From the NCBI GenBank assembly GCA_002049495.1, contig LLYS01000007.1, forward strand, positions 44,637 through 108,636: 64,000 nucleotides of DNA, in the 5' to 3' direction. Each line of letters opens with the position of its first letter. Position 1 is the first letter of the stretch. Below, piece by piece: positions 45,186 to 53,860 of this stretch. This DNA is from Epsilonproteobacteria bacterium tcs-49 (GTDB lineage Bacteria > Campylobacterota > Campylobacteria > Campylobacterales > Sulfurovaceae). Made by a program: the position numbers and the translations under genes. The notes under the pieces were generated by a model. It saw only the letters and a list, made by a program, of their open reading frames with translations, did not search any database and had not been told where the DNA came from.

Positions 45186-46406
45186 GTGAGTACCGTGGAT
45201 TACACGCAAAAATTTGCCAAAATCGTTCAAAACACCCTTTTTGAACACCTCTCGGAGCAAAACCGGCTCTATGTCAAAGCATTTGCCCACTCCCACCGGC
45301 TTTCACAACAGCAGCTCAAGCAGCTCGTGGATATGGTGATCGATATCACCCAGTGGCGGGAGCCCTCCCCTCGGGAGAAGAATTTTAAAAACTTTGCTGC
45401 GCTGAGGGCGTACCATGAACGGTTACAAAACAAAGATAACCGCTACGACGGAGGTTTTCGCGTCACCCCCGAAAAGATAAAACTGCAAAGCGTACAAAAA
45501 AACGGGATCGGCTTTGGCATGTGTCCCGTGGCTTCGCCCAAAACCCGCTGCTGCAACCTTTTGACCCTCGATAGCGTAGAAAGCTGCGGCTTTGACTGCA
45601 GCTACTGCTCGATCCAATCCTTTTACAACGGCAATACCGTGACGTTTCACGAAAACCTCGGGCAGAATCTGCAACAGCTTGAACTCGACCCAAGCCAACT
45701 CTACCACATCGGAACGGGACAATCCTCCGATTCGCTGATGTGGGGGGATCGCTACGGGACCCTTTCGGCACTCAACGCATTTGCAAAGACCCACCCCAAC
45801 GTCATTTTGGAGATGAAAACCAAATCCGACAACACCGCTTTTTTCGAACAAAACGAAATCGCTAAAAATATTATCGTCACCTGGTCACTCAATCCCCAAA
45901 CGATCATCGACAACGAAGAACACTTAACCGCCCCTTTGCACAAGCGCCTGCAGGCGGCAAAAAAACTCCATGACAGAGGGATCTTGGTGGGGTTTCATTT
46001 CCATCCCATGATCCATTTTCAAAACTGGGAGCGGGAGTATGCGAAAATCTGCGAAGAGTTGCTCAGGGATTTCGATCCTGCACGGGTTGCGATGGTCTCT
46101 ATGGGGACACTGACCTTTATCAAACCGGTGATCCAAAAGATCCGCAAACGAAAATTTCACTCCAAAATTTTGCAGATGCCCCTGCGTGATGCCGGCGGTA
46201 AGCTTTCCTACCCCCAGGAGACAAAAAAGCGGATGTTTCAACATCTCTACGGCTCTTTAACGCCGTGGCATGAAAAGGTGTATTTTTATCTGTGTATGGA
46301 GGATCACTCCCTGTGGAGGGAAGTATTTGATAGGGAATACAGTACGAACGAGAGTTTCGAACTTGATATGAAGCTGCACTACAAAGCAAAGATCGAAAGC
46401 CTCTAA
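45186..46406 (+). CDS. Spore-photolyase-like radical SAM protein
   Basis: 406 residues. The [4Fe-4S] motif is CX3CX2C: Cys134, Cys138 and Cys141 in SCGFDCSYCSIQ, matching the spore photoproduct lyase spacing. The following region (YHIGTGQSSDSLMWG) aligns with the part of SPL that normally carries the hydrogen-donor cysteine, but no cysteine is present. The organism is not expected to sporulate. A DNA-repair or other radical reaction is possible; the substrate is unknown. The start is GTG at 45186 (a second GTG is at 45195). Confidence 0.82.
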   Translation: MSTVDYTQKFAKIVQNTLFEHLSEQNRLYVKAFAHSHRLSQQQLKQLVDMVIDITQWREPSPREKNFKNFAALRAYHERLQNKDNRYDGGFRVTPEKIKLQSVQKNGIGFGMCPVASPKTRCCNLLTLDSVESCGFDCSYCSIQSFYNGNTVTFHENLGQNLQQLELDPSQLYHIGTGQSSDSLMWGDRYGTLSALNAFAKTHPNVILEMKTKSDNTAFFEQNEIAKNIIVTWSLNPQTIIDNEEHLTAPLHKRLQAAKKLHDRGILVGFHFHPMIHFQNWEREYAKICEELLRDFDPARVAMVSMGTLTFIKPVIQKIRKRKFHSKILQMPLRDAGGKLSYPQETKKRMFQHLYGSLTPWHEKVYFYLCMEDHSLWREVFDREYSTNESFELDMKLHYKAKIESL

Positions 46407-46424
46407 GGGCTTACGATCTGCTCT

Positions 46425-48017
46425 TTAAAGTTTCGGCCCCGCTCCGGAGAAATCGAAGGCGCTGTTTTCAGTTTGGTACTTTTTAAAGTTTTCCACAAAC
46501 ATCCCCGCCAGTTTTTTCAGGGCTTTGTCGTATTTGTCCGTATCTTCCCAGGTATTTCTGGGGTTAAGTACCTCTGTTGTCACATTTTCCAGCGTTTTTG
46601 GGATATCGAGATTGAACGTATCCAGGGTTTCAAACTCCGAATCCAGAATCGCCCCGTTTAAGATCCCGTCGATACACGCACGGGTATCTTTAATACTCAT
46701 TCTTTTCCCCACGCCGTAAGGACCGCCCGTCCAACCGGTGTTGACCAGATAAACGTTCACACCGTGCTCATCGATCTTTTCGCCGAGCAGTTTGGCGTAT
46801 ACCGTCGGGTGCAGCGGCAAAAACGCTTCGCCGAAGCAGGCGCTGAAAGTCGCGACGGGTTCGGTAATCCCGCGCTCCGTACCCGCGACTTTTGCGGTGT
46901 AGCCGCTGAGGAAATAATACATCGCCTGCTCTTTTGTGAGCTTGCTCACGGGAGGCAATACGCCGAAGGCATCGGCGGTAAGAAAGATGATATTTCTCGG
47001 ATGTCCCGCTTCCATGGAGGGTCTGTGGTTTTCGATATGGTAGATGGGGTAGGAAACTCTGGTGTTTTCCGTTTTGCTGCCATCTTCATAATCTACCCGC
47101 CCGTTATCGTCATGGATCACGTTTTCAAGCAAAGCATCCTTGCGGATCGCGTGGTAAATTTCGGGTTCGCTTCTTTCATCCAGGTCGATCACCTTTGCGT
47201 AGCATCCCCCCTCGAAGTTGAATACACCGTTTTCATCCCAACCGTGCTCATCGTCACCGATAAGTTCCCGGTGGGGATCTGTCGAAAGCGTCGTTTTCCC
47301 GGTACCGCTCAAGCCGAAAAAGAGGCAGGTGTCGCCGTCTTTACCCACGTTTGCCGAACAGTGCATGGAGAGCTTGTTTTCAAGGGGCAGCCAGTAGTTC
47401 ATCATCGAAAAGATGCCCTTTTTCATCTCTCCGCCGTACCAGGTACCGCCGATGATGGAAACGTTTTCCTCGATATTGAACATAACGAAAACGTCACTGT
47501 TAAGCCCATCTTTTTCATAATCGCCGTTTGTGGTTTTGCACGCATTGTATACGGTAAAGTCCGGCTCAAAGTTTTCCAACTCCTCTTCGGTGGGACGGAT
47601 AAACATATTTTTTACAAAGTGCGCCTGCCACGCCACTTCCGAGATAAAGCGGATGCTTCTTCTGCTGGCTTTGCTCGCCCCGCAAAAAACATCCGTTACG
47701 TAGATATCTTTACCTGAAAGCTGCTTTTTCGCTTTGTCAAACAGTTTATCGAAAACTTTTTTCTCTACGGGCTTATTCACTTCTCCCCATGCGATATGTT
47801 GATTGGACGGTTCCTGATCCACGAAATACTTATCTTTGGGACTTCTTCCCGTAAAGATACCCGTATCGCAGATCGCAGCACCACTTGTGGAGAGTTTGCA
47901 CTCCCCGTGGTTTACTTCGTGTGCCGCCAACTCATCGTAGCTGAGGTTGTAATAAATACGCTGGATATTATCCAACCCCAGTTTTTCGATTCCGTTTGGT
48001 TTCATTTCCTTAGACAT
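46425..48017 (-). CDS. pckA: Phosphoenolpyruvate carboxykinase (ATP)
   Basis: 530 residues; converts oxaloacetate and ATP to PEP, the entry to gluconeogenesis. The kinase-1a/P-loop is [11 protein letters not shown] (from residue 235), with GDDEHGW and [11 protein letters not shown] motifs intact. An ATG four codons in (48005) lies behind AAGGAA and is an alternative start. It is downstream of oadGAB on the same strand, so the operon handles oxaloacetate. Confidence 0.97.
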   Translation of the reverse strand: MSKEMKPNGIEKLGLDNIQRIYYNLSYDELAAHEVNHGECKLSTSGAAICDTGIFTGRSPKDKYFVDQEPSNQHIAWGEVNKPVEKKVFDKLFDKAKKQLSGKDIYVTDVFCGASKASRRSIRFISEVAWQAHFVKNMFIRPTEEELENFEPDFTVYNACKTTNGDYEKDGLNSDVFVMFNIEENVSIIGGTWYGGEMKKGIFSMMNYWLPLENKLSMHCSANVGKDGDTCLFFGLSGTGKTTLSTDPHRELIGDDEHGWDENGVFNFEGGCYAKVIDLDERSEPEIYHAIRKDALLENVIHDDNGRVDYEDGSKTENTRVSYPIYHIENHRPSMEAGHPRNIIFLTADAFGVLPPVSKLTKEQAMYYFLSGYTAKVAGTERGITEPVATFSACFGEAFLPLHPTVYAKLLGEKIDEHGVNVYLVNTGWTGGPYGVGKRMSIKDTRACIDGILNGAILDSEFETLDTFNLDIPKTLENVTTEVLNPRNTWEDTDKYDKALKKLAGMFVENFKKYQTENSAFDFSGAGPKL

Positions 48018-48044
48018 ATTTGCTGTTTTCCCTATCTGTTTGGT

Positions 48045-49364
48045 TTATTTAAATATTGAAATCAAGACACCCGCGGCTACCGCAGAACCGATAACGCCGG
48101 CGACATTGGGCCCCATGGCGTGCATCAACAAGACGTTGCCGGGCTTTTCCTCCATCCCGACTTTGTTCACGACACGCGCTGCCATAGGTACGGCACTTAC
48201 GCCCGCAGCTCCGATCAGCGGATTGATCTTCTCTTTTGAAAACCTGTTCATCAGTTTCGCCATCAAGACGCCTACCGCAGTCCCGGCCGCAAACGCAAGA
48301 AGACCGATGATCATGATCCCCAGTGTTTCTGCAACGAGAAATTTGTCCGCCGCCAGCTTCGTACCGACAGCAAGCCCCAAAAAGATCGTTACGACGTTGA
48401 TCAGCGCATTTTGCAGCGTATCGCTCAACCGATCGACCACGCCACTCTCTTTTGCAAAGTTACCGAAACAAAATGCTCCGATCAGCGGCGACGCGTCCGG
48501 AAGGATCAAAATGGTCAGAAAAAGTACGATCAAAGGAAAGATCAATTTTTCCATTCTATGTACCGGTCGCTGGGTATTCATCTTGATCTGGCGCTCCTCT
48601 TTCGTCGTCAGCGCCCGCATAATGGGAGGCTGAATCACCGGCACAAGCGCCATATAGGAGTATGCCGCCACCGCCATCGCCCCCAGCATCTCGGGAGCAA
48701 GTTTATTGGCGATAAAGATCGTCGTCGGACCGTCGGCCCCGCCGATAATACTGATCGCCGCGGATTGCTGCATAGTAAAATCAAATATGCTCGTATACTC
48801 AGAAAGTGCCGCCGCACCCACAAGCGAACCGAAGATACCAAATTGCGCGGCACCGCCCAAAATCGCCGTCTTGGGATTTGCCAGCAAAGGTCCGAAATCG
48901 GTCATCGCGCCGACCCCCATAAAGATCAGCAGCGGAAAGAACTCATTGGCGATACCCATATTGTAGATAATACCGAGCATACCGTGATCCCCCGCAAGGT
49001 TCGCGATGGGGATATTGGCAAGCAAACCGCCAAAACCGATAGGCAGTAGCAAAAGCGGTTCAAATCCCTTTGCGATCGCCAGATAAAAAAGCAGCAAACA
49101 GATGGCAAACATCATAACACGTCCGAAACTCTGCGCGAAGATGCTCATATCTTTGCCCTCCGCCGTTTTGACGCCCTCTTTTGGGTTGATGATCGCATTG
49201 AGCCCCGTCGTATTCCAAAAGCTTTCGATCAGCTTGGATACGCTTTTTGGCTCATAGGTTTGCTCCTGCGCCTCTTCCGCCGCTGCGGGCTGGGCAGGAG
49301 TAGATGCTGCCGCCGCCGTTGAAAGTGCCAGAAGTGTAAAAAACGCTACGATGTATTTTCTCAT
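48045..49364 (-). CDS. oadB: Sodium-pumping oxaloacetate decarboxylase, beta subunit
   Basis: 439-residue membrane subunit that couples decarboxylation of carboxybiotin to sodium export. The conserved sodium-site aspartate is Asp156 in [16 protein letters not shown], and [10 protein letters not shown] is present. An N-terminal signal-like segment plus an Ala/Pro/Glu-rich periplasmic stretch (about residues 1-75) extends beyond the usual beta subunit. Ten bases after oadA. Confidence 0.95.
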   Translation of the reverse strand: MRKYIVAFFTLLALSTAAAASTPAQPAAAEEAQEQTYEPKSVSKLIESFWNTTGLNAIINPKEGVKTAEGKDMSIFAQSFGRVMMFAICLLLFYLAIAKGFEPLLLLPIGFGGLLANIPIANLAGDHGMLGIIYNMGIANEFFPLLIFMGVGAMTDFGPLLANPKTAILGGAAQFGIFGSLVGAAALSEYTSIFDFTMQQSAAISIIGGADGPTTIFIANKLAPEMLGAMAVAAYSYMALVPVIQPPIMRALTTKEERQIKMNTQRPVHRMEKLIFPLIVLFLTILILPDASPLIGAFCFGNFAKESGVVDRLSDTLQNALINVVTIFLGLAVGTKLAADKFLVAETLGIMIIGLLAFAAGTAVGVLMAKLMNRFSKEKINPLIGAAGVSAVPMAARVVNKVGMEEKPGNVLLMHAMGPNVAGVIGSAVAAGVLISIFK

Positions 49365-49373
49365 AAATTAACC

Positions 49374-51161
49374 TTAATCCATTGTAGCCAGTACTTGTCC
49401 CTCTTCCACCGCTTCGTTCGTACTTACGGTGATGTGGGCAATGGTACCGCTATGGGGAGCCGTAACGTCGATCTCCATCTTCATCGCTTCTAGGATCATG
49501 ATCTTTTCACCCTCTTCTACCTTGTCGCCTGGACTTTTCAAAATCTTCCACACGTTCCCCGGAGTTTGTGAACGTACCTCTACGTTGCCTTCACCCGCCG
49601 GTGCGGAAGGAGCGGAATCGCCCGCTTCGCTTTGCGAACTTACGTCTTTTACTTCGATCTTTGCATCACCCTCAGCTACCTGCACACTAAACTTCTCGCC
49701 GTCAACTACGACTGTATAACTACCGCTCATATCGCCTCCATTTGAATTGTTTTGTTTTCCTTTTCGTACCATCAGCGGGGATTCGCCTTTTAAGAAATCG
49801 ATCCCCTTTTGATCACACGAAGCTGCAATAAAGATATTCTCTTCCGTTGTTTCCAACTCGTTTTCCTCAAGCACCTTTTTCCAGTGCGCCATAGATTTGT
49901 TTTCATCTCTATCGGAGATATCCAACGGGTTCTCCGTGGTGGGTTCGAGCTCAAGCTGCTCCGAAGCCAACTTTACGATCTCGGGATCGGGTTCTACGGG
50001 AGTTTTGCCGAAATACCCAAGAACCATACGTCCGTATCCCGGAGCGATCTTTTTCCATTCGCCAAACATCACGTTGTTAAACGCCTGCTGCCAGTAAAAC
50101 TGGGAAACGGGTGTAACGGAGGTACCGTAACCGCCCTTTTCCACCACTTCGCGCATCGCTTTGATAACGTCGGTGAATTTATCGAGGATATTGTTGTCTC
50201 TCATCATCTGTGTATTTGCAGTGAGTGCTCCGCCGGGCATGGGAGAGAAGGGGATAAGCGGAGAAACCTGCGTCGCTTCGGGCGGAAGGTAGTAATCTTT
50301 GAGGCACTCGCCCAGGACCTCTTCATATTTCAAAATCTTTTCCGTTGTCAGGTTACCGAGATTAAAATCGGTTCCCTTGGTCGCGTGCAGCAGCGTCAGG
50401 ATATCGGGTTGGCTCGTTCCGCCGCTGACCGGGGAAGCCGCCAGGTCGATCCCGTTGGCACCCGCTTCCAAAGCCGCCAGATAGGAGGAAACGCTCACGC
50501 CCGCCGTTTCGTGCGTATGCATTCGAAGGTGTACGTCTTCGCCCAGCAGGCGTCTTGCCATGCTGATCGTTTCAAACACTTTGTGGGGACTTGCCGTACC
50601 GCTGGCATCTTTAAACGCTACCGAATCAAAGGGGACTCCCGCATCGAGGATGTTTCTCAGTACCCCTTCGTAAAAGTTCACGTCATGGGCCCCTTTGCAT
50701 CCGGGAGGAAGGTCCATCATCGTGACTACCACTTCGTGATTGAGGCCGTAGCGCTTGATACACTCTGCACTGTACGCCAAGTTGTTGACGTCGTTGAGCG
50801 CATCGAAGTTACGGATCGTGGAGGTTCCGTGCTTTTGAAACATCTTCGCGTGCAGATCGATCAGGTCACGGCTTCCCGTTTCCAGCATCACCGTGTTGAT
50901 CCCGCGGCTGAGCGTTTGGAGATTGACGTCGGGTCCGACGATATCTCTAAAACGGTCCATCATGTCAAACGCATTTTCCTGAAGATAGAAAAAAAGACTT
51001 TGAAAGCGCGCTCCGCCTCCAAATTCGAAGTGATTAATCCCCGCATCCAATGCCGCTTCGACGGCGGGGAAGAAGTCATCCATTAACACCCTTCCTCCAA
51101 AGACGGATTGGAACCCGTCCCTGAAGGTCGTATCCATAATATCGATATATTTCTTAGCCAT
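49374..51161 (-). CDS. oadA: Oxaloacetate decarboxylase, alpha subunit (carboxyltransferase and biotin carrier)
   Basis: 595 residues: an HMGL-like TIM-barrel carboxyltransferase (DTTFRDGFQSVFGGR at the start), a conserved carboxylase helical domain, an Ala/Ser-rich linker (about 505-530), and a biotinyl domain with biotin-accepting Lys561 in EAMKMEID. In the Na pump it transfers carboxyl from oxaloacetate to biotin. AAGGAAG precedes the ATG. Some relatives are pyruvate carboxylase B subunits, but adjacent oadB and oadG settle the role. Confidence 0.95.
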   Translation of the reverse strand: MAKKYIDIMDTTFRDGFQSVFGGRVLMDDFFPAVEAALDAGINHFEFGGGARFQSLFFYLQENAFDMMDRFRDIVGPDVNLQTLSRGINTVMLETGSRDLIDLHAKMFQKHGTSTIRNFDALNDVNNLAYSAECIKRYGLNHEVVVTMMDLPPGCKGAHDVNFYEGVLRNILDAGVPFDSVAFKDASGTASPHKVFETISMARRLLGEDVHLRMHTHETAGVSVSSYLAALEAGANGIDLAASPVSGGTSQPDILTLLHATKGTDFNLGNLTTEKILKYEEVLGECLKDYYLPPEATQVSPLIPFSPMPGGALTANTQMMRDNNILDKFTDVIKAMREVVEKGGYGTSVTPVSQFYWQQAFNNVMFGEWKKIAPGYGRMVLGYFGKTPVEPDPEIVKLASEQLELEPTTENPLDISDRDENKSMAHWKKVLEENELETTEENIFIAASCDQKGIDFLKGESPLMVRKGKQNNSNGGDMSGSYTVVVDGEKFSVQVAEGDAKIEVKDVSSQSEAGDSAPSAPAGEGNVEVRSQTPGNVWKILKSPGDKVEEGEKIMILEAMKMEIDVTAPHSGTIAHITVSTNEAVEEGQVLATMD

Positions 51162-51169
51162 GAACTTCC

Positions 51170-51409
51170 TTAGTTACCTGATTTGTGATGTGCGATGGCA
51201 GCGATTGCGGCTGCTACCTTTTTCTTTTTATTAGTTTCTGTAGAATTTACTTTTGGAGAATCAACGGGTTTTGGTTTTTCCGGAAAGTATTTTGCAACGA
51301 GTTTTGCCTGATACTGCAAAATCAAAATCATTGCGTAGAGAAAAACAAATACAATCCCCATACCCAGGAGCATAAACTTTAGCGCTTCAGCTACTAAACC
51401 TGTTTCCAT
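51170..51409 (-). CDS. oadG: Oxaloacetate decarboxylase, gamma subunit (OadG)
   Basis: 79 residues: one membrane helix (about 10-33, KFMLLGMGIVFVFLYAMILIL) and a basic, Ala/Lys-rich tail ending HHKSGN, typical of OadG, which tethers alpha to beta and may bind zinc with the tail. It is the first gene of the oadGAB-pckA unit, eight bases before oadA. Confidence 0.88.
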   Translation of the reverse strand: METGLVAEALKFMLLGMGIVFVFLYAMILILQYQAKLVAKYFPEKPKPVDSPKVNSTETNKKKKVAAAIAAIAHHKSGN

Positions 51410-51453
51410 TTACATACCCTTATCTGTACAAAATTGTGACAAATTGTAAGATA

Positions 51454-51476
51454 TTTTAGCTTTTAGTAAGCTAAAA
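51454..51476 (-). terminator. Hairpin between ftsK and oadG
   Basis: TTTTAGCTT (51454-51462) and AAGCTAAAA (51468-51476) form a perfect 9-bp, AT-rich stem with a five-base loop, in the 98-base gap between ftsK and oadG on the same strand. The downstream minus-strand sequence is only weakly T-rich, so termination may be partial. Confidence 0.4.
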
Positions 51477-51507
51477 AAACGAGACTGCTTTTTGAGATTG
51501 TTTCCAT

Positions 51508-53772
51508 TTAAATCAGGATCTCTCTATTGCCCCGTGAATCGGCGGGACTGAGGACTCCCATCGCTTCTAGCTGCTCGATAATATTTGCCGACCGGTTGTA
51601 ACCGATACTGAGTTTTCGCTGCAGGTAACTGATGGAAGTTTTTCTATCTTTGAGCACCACCGATTTGGCTTCTTCGTAAAGCTCATCCAGATCGTTACTG
51701 CTGATACCGCCGCTGCCGTTTTCGCCGTCATCATCGGAGATCAAAAAACGCTCGTCGTACTCGGCCAGGCGCTGGGATTTTAAAAACTCCACGATCTGTT
51801 CGATTTCGCGCTCATCACTCCAGGGCGCGTGCAGCCGCACCAGTGTAGAACTGCCCGGAGGGGTAAAGAGCATATCCCCGCGCCCGAGCAGGCTTTCGGC
51901 TCCTTGGGTATCAAGGATCACTTTACTATCAACCTTTTGGCCTACTTTAAAACTGATACGGCTGGGGAGGTTGGCTTTGATCAGCCCTGTCACGACATCC
52001 ACGCTGGGGCGCTGGGTCGCGACGATCAGGTGGATTCCGCTGGCTCGCGCCATTTGCGCCAGGCGGGAGATGGAGTACTCCACATCCTTGCCCGCGGTCA
52101 TCATCAGATCCGCCAACTCATCGATCACGACTACGATATAGGGCAGCTTTTCATAACCTTGCTGCTTCGCCTTTTTGTTGTAGTTTTCAATGTTTTTGGT
52201 TTTGGAGTTGCTCATCAACTGGTAGCGCCGCTCCATCTCCGAGACCATATTATTCAGGGCGTTAACCGCCTTTTTGGGCTCGGTGATAACGGGGGTAAGC
52301 AGATGGGGAATATCGTTGTAGATGGAAAACTCCAGCATCTTTGGATCGACCATCATCAACTTCATATGCTCGGGGTCGTTGCGGTACAGCAGACTCAAAA
52401 TCATCGCGTTGATCCCCACCGATTTCCCGCTTCCGGTGGTCCCTGCGATGAGCAGGTGGGGCAGCTTTTTCAAATCGGTAAAGAAGGGTTTGCCCACGAT
52501 ATCTTTCCCCAGTGCCAGCGTCAGCGCCGAGGAGCTTTGCTTGAAGATATCGCTTTCAAGCAGTTCGCGCAGATAGATCGTCTCCAGCGCTTCGTTGGGG
52601 ATTTCGATCCCCACCACGTCCTGGCCGGGGATGGGCGCTTGTATTCGGATCGTTTTGGCTTTAAGCGCCATCGCCAGATCATCTTGGAGGTTTAAAATTT
52701 TCGAAACCTTGACGTTGGGGGCGGGGCGGAATTCAAAGGTCGTGACGACGGGTCCGGAGTAGGTACGGACCACGTCTCCGTTGATGTTGAAGCGGCGCAG
52801 TTTTTCCAGCAGGTTGGCAACCTTTTCGTCGATGACGTTTTCATCCACTTTCGCCCCGTCCTTTTTGGGTTTTTGCAGCATCTTCGTCGGCGGCAGTTTA
52901 AAATCCGCAGAAACCTCCATCTTGCCCTTTTCCACCGTAGAATCGAGCAGCTTTTTATTCTCTTCGAGTTCTTCGACGACCTTGTACTCTTTCTCTTTTG
53001 TTTCCGGCTGTTTCGGTTTTGGCGCCTTTTGCGCAGGAGCGCTTTTTTCGGTTTGGGGCTTTGGCGTGGCCTCTTCGGGTTCAGAAGCCGCAGTTTGCAA
53101 CTCTTTATTCTCCTCTTCAAGCTCCCGGTCGTATTCGCCGGATTTGATCAGCTTTATACTCCCCTCTTCCAACTCTTCAAGCTCTTCAAAACCGGGGATA
53201 TCCTCATCCTCGTCGTAATTGATCTGCTCTTTAAAATCCTTTGTATCGCTGCTTTTGTACTCCTTTTGCGGCGCGGCGGTTTCTTGCTTTTTACGCTTTG
53301 GCGAAGGGGTGAGGATCTTTTTAAAACGGTCTGAAAACCCTTGCCACTCGATCTTCTCATCCAAAATGATAGCCATGGAAACCAAAAAGGTCATCAGCCA
53401 AAACAGCCATGCCCCCGCAAGTCCGATAAAGGGTTCGATAAATTTGATCACGTGAACGCCAAGCGCACCCTGGAACTGGTTTTCCACCAGCAGTGCCTGC
53501 AAAATCAAAAGCGAAAGAAAAAGCAGTACCCCGGAGATAAAACTCTCCGCACGTTTCACGGTCACGGTCGTATCTTTATAAAGAAAATACAAAGGAATCA
53601 GCAGTACGGGAAAGTCGACAAAGGCAAGGTAGCCAAAAAACTCCCTGTTGTATTGTGCCAGGACCTCTCCGTAGCTTCCCACAAGCTGCTGCTGCACCGT
53701 AAAGGTGGCATAGGTGGCGTAAGCGATAACGATAACGGCAACGATGGAAAAGAGTTTGAATAAAATAGCCAA
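51508..53772 (-). CDS. ftsK: DNA translocase FtsK
   Basis: 754 residues. Four membrane helices in about the first 150 residues, a charged linker with Glu/Lys/Pro repeats (about 155-300), the motor with Walker A GTTGSGKS at 444-451 and Walker B VVVIDE at about 547-552, and a C-terminal gamma winged-helix domain (about 694-754, SYLQRKLSIGYNRSANIIEQLE). It pumps chromosomal DNA at the septum and activates Xer recombination at dif. The start is TTG at 53772, with GAGGG seven bases upstream. Confidence 0.95.
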   Translation of the reverse strand: MAILFKLFSIVAVIVIAYATYATFTVQQQLVGSYGEVLAQYNREFFGYLAFVDFPVLLIPLYFLYKDTTVTVKRAESFISGVLLFLSLLILQALLVENQFQGALGVHVIKFIEPFIGLAGAWLFWLMTFLVSMAIILDEKIEWQGFSDRFKKILTPSPKRKKQETAAPQKEYKSSDTKDFKEQINYDEDEDIPGFEELEELEEGSIKLIKSGEYDRELEEENKELQTAASEPEEATPKPQTEKSAPAQKAPKPKQPETKEKEYKVVEELEENKKLLDSTVEKGKMEVSADFKLPPTKMLQKPKKDGAKVDENVIDEKVANLLEKLRRFNINGDVVRTYSGPVVTTFEFRPAPNVKVSKILNLQDDLAMALKAKTIRIQAPIPGQDVVGIEIPNEALETIYLRELLESDIFKQSSSALTLALGKDIVGKPFFTDLKKLPHLLIAGTTGSGKSVGINAMILSLLYRNDPEHMKLMMVDPKMLEFSIYNDIPHLLTPVITEPKKAVNALNNMVSEMERRYQLMSNSKTKNIENYNKKAKQQGYEKLPYIVVVIDELADLMMTAGKDVEYSISRLAQMARASGIHLIVATQRPSVDVVTGLIKANLPSRISFKVGQKVDSKVILDTQGAESLLGRGDMLFTPPGSSTLVRLHAPWSDEREIEQIVEFLKSQRLAEYDERFLISDDDGENGSGGISSNDLDELYEEAKSVVLKDRKTSISYLQRKLSIGYNRSANIIEQLEAMGVLSPADSRGNREILI

Positions 53773-53860
53773 TCCTTATCCCTCCCCGAGCGTTCGGGGA
53801 TCTGAAAATTTTTGAAATTATACCAAGATGTTGATAAAAGGGATCAACCCCCTTTAGTCC

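Noticed and set aside
46764..47717. 317-codon plus-strand open frame opposite pckA
   Set aside because: Antisense shadow; pckA carries all catalytic motifs.
49809..51086. 425-codon plus-strand open frame opposite oadA
   Set aside because: Shadow of the oadA reading frame in GC-rich DNA; no recognisable domain.
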